A stretch of DNA of 64,000 bases from an uncultured Bacilli bacterium. GTDB taxonomy: Bacteria > Bacillota_I > Bacilli_A > RF39 > UBA660. Below are positions 34,660 through 44,200 of this stretch, piece after piece; positions within the stretch are counted from its first letter, which is position 1; the number at the start of each line of letters is the position of its first letter. The notes below the pieces were generated by a model, which was not told where the DNA came from, searched no databases, and saw nothing but the letters and a program-made list of their open reading frames with translations. The stretch covers positions 1 through 64,000 of the forward strand of contig CAKOOW010000001.1 of assembly GCA_934098445.1 (NCBI GenBank), written 5' to 3'. The position numbers and the translations under genes were made by a program.

Positions 34660-35862
34660 TTAGTTACTATGAGGAATTATTAATTCTTGACCAACAGAAA
34701 GATTAGCTGTTTTTAAGTTATTCCAATTAATCAATTCACTTACCGTAGTATTATATTTTCTAGCTATCGAATATAGGGTATCCCCTTTTTTTACCGTATA
34801 AGTTTTTTCAGTAGTATTTTGTGTAGATATAGGAATTTTTAAAGTTTGACCGATAGAAAGGTTATTGGAAGTTAGATTATTTAGAGTGGTTATGGCATTT
34901 ACAGTGGTATTATATTTTCGAGCTATAGAATACAAAGTATCATCTTTCTTAACGGTATAAGTAGTAATATTAGTATTTTCTTTGGGAATTTTCTTAATTA
35001 ACAAGGTTTGACCTACAGATAAGTTATCAGATTTTAAGTTATTTAAATTTTTTAGTTCTGGGACTGTTAAATTATTTTTAGTGGCTATCGAATATAGGGT
35101 ATCCCCTTTCTTAACGGTGTAATATTCATTAGGTTGATCTACTTTAGTAGCATTTATTTTTAATTTTTGACCTATTTGTAAAAGATTAGAGGAAAGGTTA
35201 TTTAGTGATTTTAAGTTGGCAACAGTTGTATTAAATTTATTAGCAATACTCCATAAGGAGTCACCTTTTTCTACCGTATAATACTCATCAGTCTTAGAAG
35301 TATAAGGTACACCGATATAGGAGGCAACAGCTTTGACAACGGCCTCGGCTAATTCTTCATAATTATTTTTTAACTGGGATACATCATCACCAGTAGAATC
35401 TAGAAAGCCATATTCTACTAGGAGAGCCTCAGTATTGGGAGTTTCTCTTATTATATAGTAATAGTCTTTAGAAGAATTACTAGGTAGACGGCGCTGGTAA
35501 TATTTGCGCACATTTTGACCAGTGTTTTCAATTTCTTGGGTTATTTTCCGTGCTAAAGTATCGTTATTACGTAGAGCATAAACGATTTCAAAACCATCAC
35601 CGCCACCGGCATTAATATGATTCGATAAAACGATAACATCTTTACCATCACCATAAAAACTTAAAACTTTATTAACCCTATCAGTTGGATTTAAAGTTAT
35701 ATCTTCAGTTCTAGTCATTTGATTAGGGATACCTAATTCATCAAATCGTTGTTTCATATACTTAGAAATTTTCAAAGTTAAATCTTTTTCAATGATTCCA
35801 TTGCCGCTAGCACCACCATCTTCCCCACCATGTCCACTATCTATCACAATCTTTTTAGACAT
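34660..35862 (-). CDS. N-acetylmuramoyl-L-alanine amidase with four LysM repeats, no signal peptide
   Basis: The 400-residue protein has an Amidase_3 domain (residues 1-185) with the zinc ligands in IDSGHGG, an EKDL glutamate and LSNHINA, and the catalytic Glu in ALLVEYGF. Four LysM modules follow at about 190-235, 243-287, 298-341 and 351-398, each with YTV(E/K)KGD(S/T)L(W/Y)SIA. It begins MSKKIVIDSGHGGEDGGASG directly with the catalytic domain, so there is no secretion signal. Release through the nearby holin or on lysis is likely. The start at 35862 follows AGGTGATGAAT. It is convergent with the SleB-like gene. Confidence 0.9.
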   Translation of the reverse strand: MSKKIVIDSGHGGEDGGASGNGIIEKDLTLKISKYMKQRFDELGIPNQMTRTEDITLNPTDRVNKVLSFYGDGKDVIVLSNHINAGGGDGFEIVYALRNNDTLARKITQEIENTGQNVRKYYQRRLPSNSSKDYYYIIRETPNTEALLVEYGFLDSTGDDVSQLKNNYEELAEAVVKAVASYIGVPYTSKTDEYYTVEKGDSLWSIANKFNTTVANLKSLNNLSSNLLQIGQKLKINATKVDQPNEYYTVKKGDTLYSIATKNNLTVPELKNLNNLKSDNLSVGQTLLIKKIPKENTNITTYTVKKDDTLYSIARKYNTTVNAITTLNNLTSNNLSIGQTLKIPISTQNTTEKTYTVKKGDTLYSIARKYNTTVSELINWNNLKTANLSVGQELIIPHSN

Positions 35863-36029
35863 ATTCATCACCTAAAATATTGTATGTTTAAAAGAGAAAA
35901 AAGTCATTATTTTTAGAAATATTGTATAAATTTCAACTTCTATGGATACTCCATTTCCATAAATATCATAACATGCTCTAGTATAAATTAATAATATATG
36001 GTAGGATATTTTTAGAATAGGAAGTACAT

Positions 36030-38285
36030 ATGGAGAGCAGTAATTATCTTTTTAGAGAAAAATATCTAAGGAAAGAATATATTTCTAGATATCTTGATAA
36101 GACTACAGAAGGTAAGATTAAACCAGAAGATTTTGATTTAGAGAAGTATAATGCTACAGTATTGGAAGAAAATTATTATAAATACAAATCATATTTTGAT
36201 ACTATGTATAGTGGTATTGATGATAATATTAAGTTAGATGAAGAACAAATAAAAGCGATTTTAAGTGATGAAGATTATTCTCTTATTATTGCGGGTGCTG
36301 GTACTGGAAAGACAACAACGATGGCGGCCAAAGTCAAGTACTTAGTTGATATTTGTAATGTTAATCCGCAAGAAATTTTGGTTATGAGTTATACGAAGAA
36401 AGCTACGGAAGAACTAGATAAAAGAATTAGACTAGATTTTGGTATTCCTGCAAATGTTACTACTTTTCACTCACTGGGACTTATGTATATTCGTTCCATT
36501 TTCAAAGATAGAAAATGTAGTGTGGTTGATGATAACGTTAAAAACAAGATATTTTTACAATATTTAACGGATAGATTATTTACAAAAAAGGAAAGTTTAA
36601 AAAAGTTAGTAGAAGTTTTTAGTCAGGATAATCTAGTTAGGTTTGGCGATTTTTTTAAGAAAAATTATATGAATTATAATACTTATGAGGAATTTTTTAA
36701 TGCTTATAAAGAATATCGTATTTCACAGATTACGGATTTAGATAGTCATATAAAAATGCAATTAGATCATGATTATAATCAAGAGAATATATATACTATT
36801 AAGAATGAGTTAGTTAAGTCTAAAGGAGAAGCGATGATTGCAAACTTTCTTTTTATGCATAATATTCCCTATGACTATGAAAAAGTATATCCAGAGTTAT
36901 TAGATAATAATAAACCTTATCACCCTGATTTTACTATTTATCTTGGTAGTGAAGAAATCTATATCGAATATTTTGGGCTATCAGAAGTTGATGATGGTAA
37001 GTATAATCGTTATAAAAAGAATATGTTAGAGAAAATTAAGTATCATCGAGTTCATCATAATAAATTTATTGGTCTTGATTATAGTGAAGGACAAAACTTA
37101 CTTAGTAATTTAAGAACATCATTAGAGTATTTAGGATTTAATTTAGAAAAAATAGATAATAGAGAGATAATAAGTAAGCTTTTAGATAGACATTCTTTAG
37201 GACAAGTTTATTCTTTAAGAAACTTATATTTTAATTGTATAGAAAAGATAAAGTCATCCGTTAACAGGACTAAAGCCGAGACAATAATTAAAGATTACTT
37301 AAGTAGGCTCACTAATCAAGATGAACAAAAAACTAGTGAGATACAATATCGTTTTATTGGGGATTTTTATAAGTATTATCAGAAGTATTTATTTAGCAGT
37401 CCGAATGAATATAAATTTGATTTTCCTGATATGATTTATTATGCTAATAAGTATATTAGTAGAGCTAATGATAAAGAATTAAATTTTAAATATTTAGTAA
37501 TTGATGAGTATCAGGATATATCCCAGGATAAGTATACATTAGTGAATAATATTATTATAAAGAATCATGCAAAGATTGTAGCAGTCGGAGATGATTGGCA
37601 GTCTATTTATGCGTTTAATGGGTCAAAGATAGGATATATTTATAATTTTCAGAAGTATTTTCCTTATGCTAAGATATTATATATTTCAAGGACTTATCGT
37701 AATAGTAAAGAACTTATTCGTTATAGTGGTGAGTTTGTAATGAAAAATCCTATGCAAATTAAGAAAGACCTAATTTCAGCCAAAAGTATTGAAAATCCAA
37801 TTAGATTTATAGGATTTGATGATGAAGTTAATAAGGTCAAGGAGTTAATAATTAATATTTATTTAAAACATCCAGATTATAAAGTCTTAATTTTAGCAAG
37901 AAAGAATAAAAATATTAAGGAACTGTTTAATGATGAGAATTTTAGAGATAGTGTTGGTACTAAAGTTACTTTAGCAGGATTTGAAGATATTAAAATAGAT
38001 GCGATGAGTATTCATAAGTCTAAGGGTCTTACCTATGATGAAGTTATTATTATTGGTTTAGATAGAGATTTTCCGATTGGAAATAGAAGTGATTTTTGGA
38101 TAGAGGAATTATTTAGGCCAAAAGATAATGAAGAAAGGTATGCCTATGCGGAGGAGCGAAGAGTCTTTTATGTTGCTCTTACTAGAACTAAAAATCATGT
38201 GTTTTTACTGGTTAATAATGATTCTTCTTTAAGAAGTCCGTTTATTGAGGAATTATATCAAATTATAAGAAAAGAGTCTAAGTAA
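36030..38285 (+). CDS. UvrD/Rep-family helicase IV-like protein with embedded nuclease-like domain
   Basis: The 751-residue SF1 helicase has Walker A AGAGTGKTT at residues 88-96, TTFHSLG, motif II IDEYQDIS, GDDWQSIYAFNG, and the C-terminal motifs SIHKSKGLTYDEVI and RRVFYVALTRTK. Between motifs Ia and II, residues 265-316 carry a PD-(D/E)XK-like signature: E267 in KGEAMIANFLF, PD299-300 in HPDFTIY, and IEYFG at 312-316. This layout is seen in helicase IV (HelD-like) proteins. It may process DNA ends or stalled intermediates. The gene stands alone with its own terminator. The nuclease assignment is by motif. Confidence 0.85.
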   Translation: MESSNYLFREKYLRKEYISRYLDKTTEGKIKPEDFDLEKYNATVLEENYYKYKSYFDTMYSGIDDNIKLDEEQIKAILSDEDYSLIIAGAGTGKTTTMAAKVKYLVDICNVNPQEILVMSYTKKATEELDKRIRLDFGIPANVTTFHSLGLMYIRSIFKDRKCSVVDDNVKNKIFLQYLTDRLFTKKESLKKLVEVFSQDNLVRFGDFFKKNYMNYNTYEEFFNAYKEYRISQITDLDSHIKMQLDHDYNQENIYTIKNELVKSKGEAMIANFLFMHNIPYDYEKVYPELLDNNKPYHPDFTIYLGSEEIYIEYFGLSEVDDGKYNRYKKNMLEKIKYHRVHHNKFIGLDYSEGQNLLSNLRTSLEYLGFNLEKIDNREIISKLLDRHSLGQVYSLRNLYFNCIEKIKSSVNRTKAETIIKDYLSRLTNQDEQKTSEIQYRFIGDFYKYYQKYLFSSPNEYKFDFPDMIYYANKYISRANDKELNFKYLVIDEYQDISQDKYTLVNNIIIKNHAKIVAVGDDWQSIYAFNGSKIGYIYNFQKYFPYAKILYISRTYRNSKELIRYSGEFVMKNPMQIKKDLISAKSIENPIRFIGFDDEVNKVKELIINIYLKHPDYKVLILARKNKNIKELFNDENFRDSVGTKVTLAGFEDIKIDAMSIHKSKGLTYDEVIIIGLDRDFPIGNRSDFWIEELFRPKDNEERYAYAEERRVFYVALTRTKNHVFLLVNNDSSLRSPFIEELYQIIRKESK

Positions 38286-38316
38286 AGAATGAATAATTTC
38301 TACTTAGACTTTTTTA
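38275..38316 (+). terminator. Intrinsic terminator after the helicase gene
   Basis: AGTCTAAGTA and TACTTAGACT form a 10-pair stem around about 16 bases, followed by TTTTT on the plus strand. It overlaps the stop codon. Confidence 0.8.
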
Positions 38317-38436
38317 ATTCTTATAGTTAACTTTATAGTCAAGCAATTTGCTAACTCCATAACGATTATATTCTAAAGTTTTCACCATGTTTTTATAACC
38401 TAATATGTCTTAATATAAGGTAATAAAAGACATTAT

Positions 38437-40068
38437 TTACAAAGATTGCTTAGAACTTTCTTTTATAGTATTGTCCTCTAAAAAATATTTTTGACCATTC
38501 ATATATGGTTTTAGCAGCCAAGGGCTTTTTTGAAAAAGTCTTTTTATGGTATCTTGGTCACTTTTAGGAATATAAAGATATTCTAGTTTTCTATTATCCC
38601 GAAGAAAACCGAAGTAACGCATTGAATTTCCATTGTCATTAAGACTTAGATTAGGAAAGTAACCTTTTTCGAGAGTGGTATTTCTTAAAAGAAAATAATT
38701 ACTAACATCTTGTAATTCAGGAACATTTAATTCTTTTAAGTTATCTCCTTCGGCAATAAAAGCTTTTCCAATATAATTTAATTTTGGAAGGTTGAGACTT
38801 TCTAATGATGTATTATTACATAAAAAATCGTTACCTATTTGTTTTAATTCTGGGGCATTAAAATGAGTAAGAACTTTATTATGAGCTAGAAATGAGTCCC
38901 CTATATATTGAACATTGGGAAGATTAATAAACGGTAATTTCTCATTAAGTATCAAGAAATCGTTACCAATTTCCTTAACATTAGGTATATTTATTTGACT
39001 TAAGCCGACATTAGTTCTTAAGAAGTTTTTACCAATGCTTTTTATATCAGCATTGGAAAAGCTAATAATATTGCCACCTTGGTCAACTATAACTTCAATT
39101 GATGGATAAAGCGCTGTTACAAGTTTAATTAATCTTTCATTGGGAGAAATTTTAGTAACAGTTACTTCTTTGATGTCACCTAGCATTTCATCAAATGCCC
39201 CAGCAAATTTAGGAAGAAGATTAATTATTTTTTTAGTGGATAAATCTAAAACATAAGTGTCCATTAATATATAACGTTCTTTTTCTAAAGCATAAGTGGC
39301 ATCAATTTGATGATTTCTAATAATATAGTTATTTTCACAAAAGTAAATATTATTATTTTCAATATTATAATGATAATATCTACGATCATTTCCTCTCACA
39401 AAATTATCTAATTCTAAGACATTAAAAGCATTGGAGTTAATATTCAGATTATAGGTAGTCTCAAAAGCATGAGTAAGACCAGAGATAATATTGTCTAAAT
39501 TATTGTAAAAAGTATTATCAGGATTATTAACACTATGATTATATCTATTTTTTATAGATAAAGTATTAGCTTTATCACGGGAAAACTGGATACTAATAAC
39601 GCTGGTGCCATACTCATCTTCACGTTGTGGTTTATTAAAGTTTTCTCTCTTAATTTCATCAACATTATCTTTAACGGCAAAAAAGACATAATGAGTATTT
39701 AAGCGGCCGCCATCAAAAGTACATAATTTTTCTTTTGGAGCATAATATTTCTTAAATTCTTGAATTTCTTCCTCGGTATGGCATTCATATAAAGTATAAC
39801 CCGCCATTTTCATAAGCTCTTCAGCACTCTTATTTACCGTTATTATCTCAGATTCAACGTCGATAAAACTATAAATAAAGTTTTTAAAATTACATTCTTT
39901 ATTTTGAGATTTTATTTCTGCGGCTAAAAATTTAGTTGGAGCGAAATGCTCTTCTAAGATACTTAGAAGTAAACCTTCGTGTTCTAGGATAGTAGGAAAG
40001 AGGCTACGACATAAGTGCATTGTTTCTTCACCGTAGATTTTTTTTATTTTCTTTAATTCACTATTCAT
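38437..40068 (-). CDS. Large protein with BspA-like leucine-rich repeats
   Basis: The 543-residue protein has a conserved N-terminal region (residues 1-300: MHLCRSLFPTILEHEGLLLSIL, FKKYYAPKEKLCTFDGGRL, EDEYGTSVISIQFSRD) that I cannot assign. About seven leucine-rich repeats of 23 residues follow (about 345-505: NIPNVKEIGNDFLILNEKLP, NLPNVQYIGDSFLAHNKVLT, and so on) of the BspA/LRR_5 type. There is no signal peptide, so it is probably cytoplasmic despite the surface-type repeats. I believe relatives are common in gut Firmicutes and on mobile elements. A strong AGGAG inside the end of the upstream small gene suggests co-translation with it. Confidence 0.6.
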   Translation of the reverse strand: MNSELKKIKKIYGEETMHLCRSLFPTILEHEGLLLSILEEHFAPTKFLAAEIKSQNKECNFKNFIYSFIDVESEIITVNKSAEELMKMAGYTLYECHTEEEIQEFKKYYAPKEKLCTFDGGRLNTHYVFFAVKDNVDEIKRENFNKPQREDEYGTSVISIQFSRDKANTLSIKNRYNHSVNNPDNTFYNNLDNIISGLTHAFETTYNLNINSNAFNVLELDNFVRGNDRRYYHYNIENNNIYFCENNYIIRNHQIDATYALEKERYILMDTYVLDLSTKKIINLLPKFAGAFDEMLGDIKEVTVTKISPNERLIKLVTALYPSIEVIVDQGGNIISFSNADIKSIGKNFLRTNVGLSQINIPNVKEIGNDFLILNEKLPFINLPNVQYIGDSFLAHNKVLTHFNAPELKQIGNDFLCNNTSLESLNLPKLNYIGKAFIAEGDNLKELNVPELQDVSNYFLLRNTTLEKGYFPNLSLNDNGNSMRYFGFLRDNRKLEYLYIPKSDQDTIKRLFQKSPWLLKPYMNGQKYFLEDNTIKESSKQSL

Positions 40069-40078
40069 TTAAAAACTC

Positions 40079-40354
40079 CTATCCATAGTATCTTTGTAAA
40101 TAATATTCATAGTCTTGACCAACTATTTTGATAATATCATCTTTAATATCTTTTTTCTTAGCATATACGCCCCCGATAAGACCAAAAGTATAATCACCAA
40201 GTTCAACTACTAAATTATCTGGCATATAAAGGTAATCACCAACTTTTGGTTTCTTCTCGATACCTTTAAAGTTCAAGTGCATACGATATTCTTTTTGATC
40301 ATTTTCTAAAATATAAGCATATGGTTCGATTGATTTTATACTTAATTTAATCAT
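40079..40354 (-). CDS. Small hypothetical protein preceding the LRR protein
   Basis: The 91-residue protein has a beta-rich first half that could be a small barrel (IKSIEPYAYILENDQKEYRM, KKPKVGDYLYMPDNLVVELG). Its C-terminus is KIVGQDYEYYLQRYYG. No domain is firmly recognised, but the pattern suggests an OB-fold or similar barrel. AAGGAGACTAGAAAA precedes the ATG. The stop is 10 bases before the LRR gene, so the two form a unit. Confidence 0.6.
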   Translation of the reverse strand: MIKLSIKSIEPYAYILENDQKEYRMHLNFKGIEKKPKVGDYLYMPDNLVVELGDYTFGLIGGVYAKKKDIKDDIIKIVGQDYEYYLQRYYG

Positions 40355-40422
40355 TTTTCTAGTCTCCTTATATTAAAATTTTAACAGTTTTAGAGTATTT
40401 AGTAAATATTTAAGTAATTTCT

Positions 40423-41118
40423 TTACTCATTCTTGGCAGTTAAAATTGTATACATAATATCTGCTATCTTAGAGCAAGCACTAGGTAGAAATTCATCATA
40501 AGTAATACGATTATTATTATTTGGACAGTCAGATATGCTTCTTAACACTAGGCAAGGAACTTGACATAAGAAGCATACTTGGCCGATTGCAGCTCCTTCC
40601 ATTTCTACACATAGGGCGTGAAATTTCTGGTTGATTTTAGTAGCCATATCTTTAGATGTACAAAATATATCTCCTGATGCAATTATTCCTAGTTTATAAG
40701 AAAGATTTTTTTGTTCTAATACTCTTTGGGTGTTGATAACTAAAGAGTTATCAACAGGTATAGTATCACCAACATTAGGAATATAACCTTTTTTATGATT
40801 AAACGCCGTAATATCAAAATCATGTTGAACTAAAGAAGTTGAAATTACAACATCACCAACTGCTAGGGATTCATCAATGCCCCCGGCCACCCCAATATTA
40901 TAAATAATATCAGGATGATAATTATCAATTAATATTTGAGTAGTGCGACCAGCATTTACTTTGCCAACTCCACTTTCTACTAAGACTATTCTTTGATTAT
41001 TTAATTCTGATTCATAGAATATTAACTCATAAATTTCATTTACTCTTTGAAGAGGTAGATACTTTTTCAAAGCACTTAATTCCTCATTCATCGCAAAAAT
41101 TATACCAATTGTTTTCAT
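40423..41118 (-). CDS. mtnN: 5'-methylthioadenosine/S-adenosylhomocysteine nucleosidase
   Basis: The 231-residue protein cleaves adenine from MTA, SAH and 5'-deoxyadenosine in methyl-group recycling. It shows GIIFAMNEELSALKKYL at the N-terminus, ESGVGKVNAG, YNIGVAGGID, GDIFCTSKDMA, the ALCVEMEGAAIGQV motif with the catalytic Glu, and the SISDCPNNN region with the catalytic Asp. Length is typical (about 230). TTAGGAGAATGAAAT precedes the ATG. It is a single gene. Confidence 0.95.
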   Translation of the reverse strand: MKTIGIIFAMNEELSALKKYLPLQRVNEIYELIFYESELNNQRIVLVESGVGKVNAGRTTQILIDNYHPDIIYNIGVAGGIDESLAVGDVVISTSLVQHDFDITAFNHKKGYIPNVGDTIPVDNSLVINTQRVLEQKNLSYKLGIIASGDIFCTSKDMATKINQKFHALCVEMEGAAIGQVCFLCQVPCLVLRSISDCPNNNNRITYDEFLPSACSKIADIMYTILTAKNE

Positions 41119-41192
41119 ATTTCATTCTCCTAAACTTTGCCTTTTAATTAGTATTTAAAAGTGTCTTGATTATACAATATTTATTGAAAAAT

Positions 41193-41227
41193 AAAAAGCC
41201 CTAAAAGGAAACTTTTTAAGAGCTTTC
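41193..41227 (-). terminator. Intrinsic terminator after the MMPL exporter gene
   Basis: AAAGCTCTTAAAAAG pairs imperfectly with CTTTTAGGGCTTT and is followed by TTATTTT on the minus strand. Confidence 0.6.
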
Positions 41228-41233
41228 TAGTCT

Positions 41234-44200
41234 TTAATTTACTTTCTTATTTTTAATTATTAACTTATCGGCACAAGCGAGCATACTAGGTAAAATAATA
41301 AGCATTAATAACATTGAACATAAAGTACCAATCGAAATAGTCTTACATATCATCGCCGCAATATGGGAAGCAAATTTACCTACTATTAAAGTTACAATAA
41401 TTAAAATAGAAGCACTAGTTAATATCGTATGAATGGATTTATTATAAGAGTTAATTAAGGCCTCTTTAATATCCATAGTTCTTCTTGATTCTAAATAATA
41501 TGATGTATAAAGGATAGCATAGTCGATAGTAGCGCCCATTAAGATACTTTGAACAATTAGTAAGGCAATGAAATATACAGAGCCACCCGCAAAGGTTAAG
41601 GTATCCATGGTAATATAAACAGCACATTGAATTAATAATACTAAAATAATTGGAATTAAAATTGATTTAAAGGTAAAGGCTACAACCACAAAGATAAAAA
41701 TCATTGTCAAAACAGTTATTAGGTTCATTTCCCCATCAAATGATTTACTCATTTCCAAAGCCATTGGCGAATCTCCTATAACATAAGCATTTTTACCATT
41801 CATATGATCTTTAACAGCTGTAATAAAGTTGTATGTTTCCTCTCCTTCGGCTTCTAAGGTTGTATTAAAGATAGCACGATTATAATCTTTTCCTACTAAT
41901 AATTCTTTAGCATCCCCAATAGTAGTTTTAGCATCACTAACTTTAGTACGCATCTCATTATCTATAAAGTCATCAAAACGACTATCCGTTAAAATATCAT
42001 CATTAATATAACGAACAAATTCTTCAACAGTTAAAGTCCAATCTTCATTATAATGATTAACACTTCCATAATAGATGAATAATAAGTCCATAGTATTCTT
42101 ATCAATATTATCAGCTAAATGATTAATAAGCGCTAACATTTCGGTTAGATTGAATTTCGTATTTTTCTTAACTGATTCCATAATCGCACGAACAGTATTT
42201 AGTTGACTCTTCATATCATCAGTAAACATAGAAGCATATTTACTATCGTTTACGACATTATCTAATAAATAATTAACAAAAGTATCTAAAGATAAAGTGA
42301 CTTTTTTACCATTTTGAACTTCATATAGAGAATATAATAATTTTAAATCATCTTTAGAGGCATTAATTAGGTTAGCCATATCCGAATAACCATATTTAGT
42401 ATTATTATAAACAGAGTCCATAACAGTATTAACAAGGGTTAATTTACTTAGAGAATTATTATCAAGAGACCCTTTTAGCATCTCATCATTTTGATGGTTA
42501 AGTAAGAACTTTGCAAATTCCATTGGGGTAATCATTGTATTAGTATTCATAACATGATATAGGGTATAAATTTGTTTTACCATAGCTTCATCGGTACCAA
42601 TAAGTTTAGCCATATCGCTATAATTATATTTAGTACCATTGTTAGTTGAATCCATAATATTCTTAGCTAAGTTTAAAGTCTTAAGAGTTTTCTCATCTAA
42701 AATTTTACTAAGAATAGCATTATCTTTATTTTCTAAAATTAGATTAACAAATTCATAGGGAGTTAAATAAATTTCTTTATTTTTAATTAAACCAATAACT
42801 TCGTCGACTTTTTCTTCGGGAACACCAAAGATACTAGCAATTTTCTTTATGGTTACTACTTCTTCATCTGTTATTTCAGCATTTTTAAGAGCTTCTTCTA
42901 ACTTAGCTAGTAATTTATCAACATCAAGACCAGTTTTTTCTTCAATAATATCTTTATATTTAGTTAATAATTCTTTAATTTCAGCTGGGGTGTAACCGTT
43001 AATAGTAACATTTTTTAAATCTAAAATAGAGTTAATATCAGCTTTAGATAGGTCAAAGATTTTAGCTAATCCCTCAGCATCCATCTTAGTATTAATAATT
43101 TCTTTATTACTTAAAACTTTTAATAATTTTAAGGAAGCAACGGTATCATCAGTAAATAAAGCTTGATATTCTGGATTTGTATAGACTTTATCTAAGGTAA
43201 AGTTAACAAATTCATTGATAGTTAATTTTTCTTTAATATCTTGTAAAGACTCATAGTACATGAATAGCTTATCAACATCATCTTTAGATAATTCAAACAT
43301 ATTAGCTATTTCACTAGAGTTTTTCTTCGTTGTAATATTATTCTTGCTTAAGAATGGTTTAGCTTCTTTCAATAAAGCTTTTTGGTCTTCGGAAATATAA
43401 GCTTTATAAGCATCATTTTTTAAGACATAATTATTTATAAAGTTAGCAAGTTCAGGTAAAGTAATTTTAGTATTGGGATTAGTAGCATTATAAAGAATAA
43501 ATAATTGGTCGACTTGGTCTTTAGATACCCCTAGAATACTAGCAATTTCACTAGATGTTCTCTTTTTATTTAAAGCGCCAATACTAGTAAAGTTTTTAAG
43601 CTTAGTAATGTTTTGTCTTAGTTCTGGAGTTATTTCTTTAGAAAGTTCCGCGTTTGGATAAACCTTATTTTCAATAAAAGTAACTAAGTCATTAAAAGTC
43701 ATAGTGGTTTCTTGTTTATTGTAGTAATTGAAATAGATTAATTTAAGAACATAATCATCAATATCGACATCTTGGCCTAAATCACTAAATTTATTTTTTA
43801 GTTCATCATATTTTAAAGGCTCGTTAATAGTATTACCATAGCATAAGATTTGGTCAATTTTCTCAGTGCCTTCTAAAGAGCGACAATAAGCCCCAACATA
43901 CTCTTCCTCATTGCTTGGATAGATAAGGGCAATTTGATTATTTTCTTTAAAAACTCTTGCGATATCATCTTGTTCCTTAGAAGTAAATTCGTATTGTAGA
44001 TTGCCTTTTAAGAAATAACTTAACGCAAAGATAATAATAAATAAGAAAATTGCCATATGACGAATACCAAAACTAAAGTTTCCTAACCAATCTAATTTCA
44101 TAGAGAAATGTTTCTTTTGAGTTTTCTCAATTAGTGAATCAAACATTAAGATTAAGGCTGGTAGAGCCAAGAAGATACTTATTAAACTGAATATTACTCC

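Noticed and set aside
32353..38285. An intact or remnant prophage
   Set aside because: The holin and endolysin-like genes are phage-type, but there is no integrase, terminase, portal, capsid, tail or attachment repeat, and the flanks are ordinary chromosomal genes.
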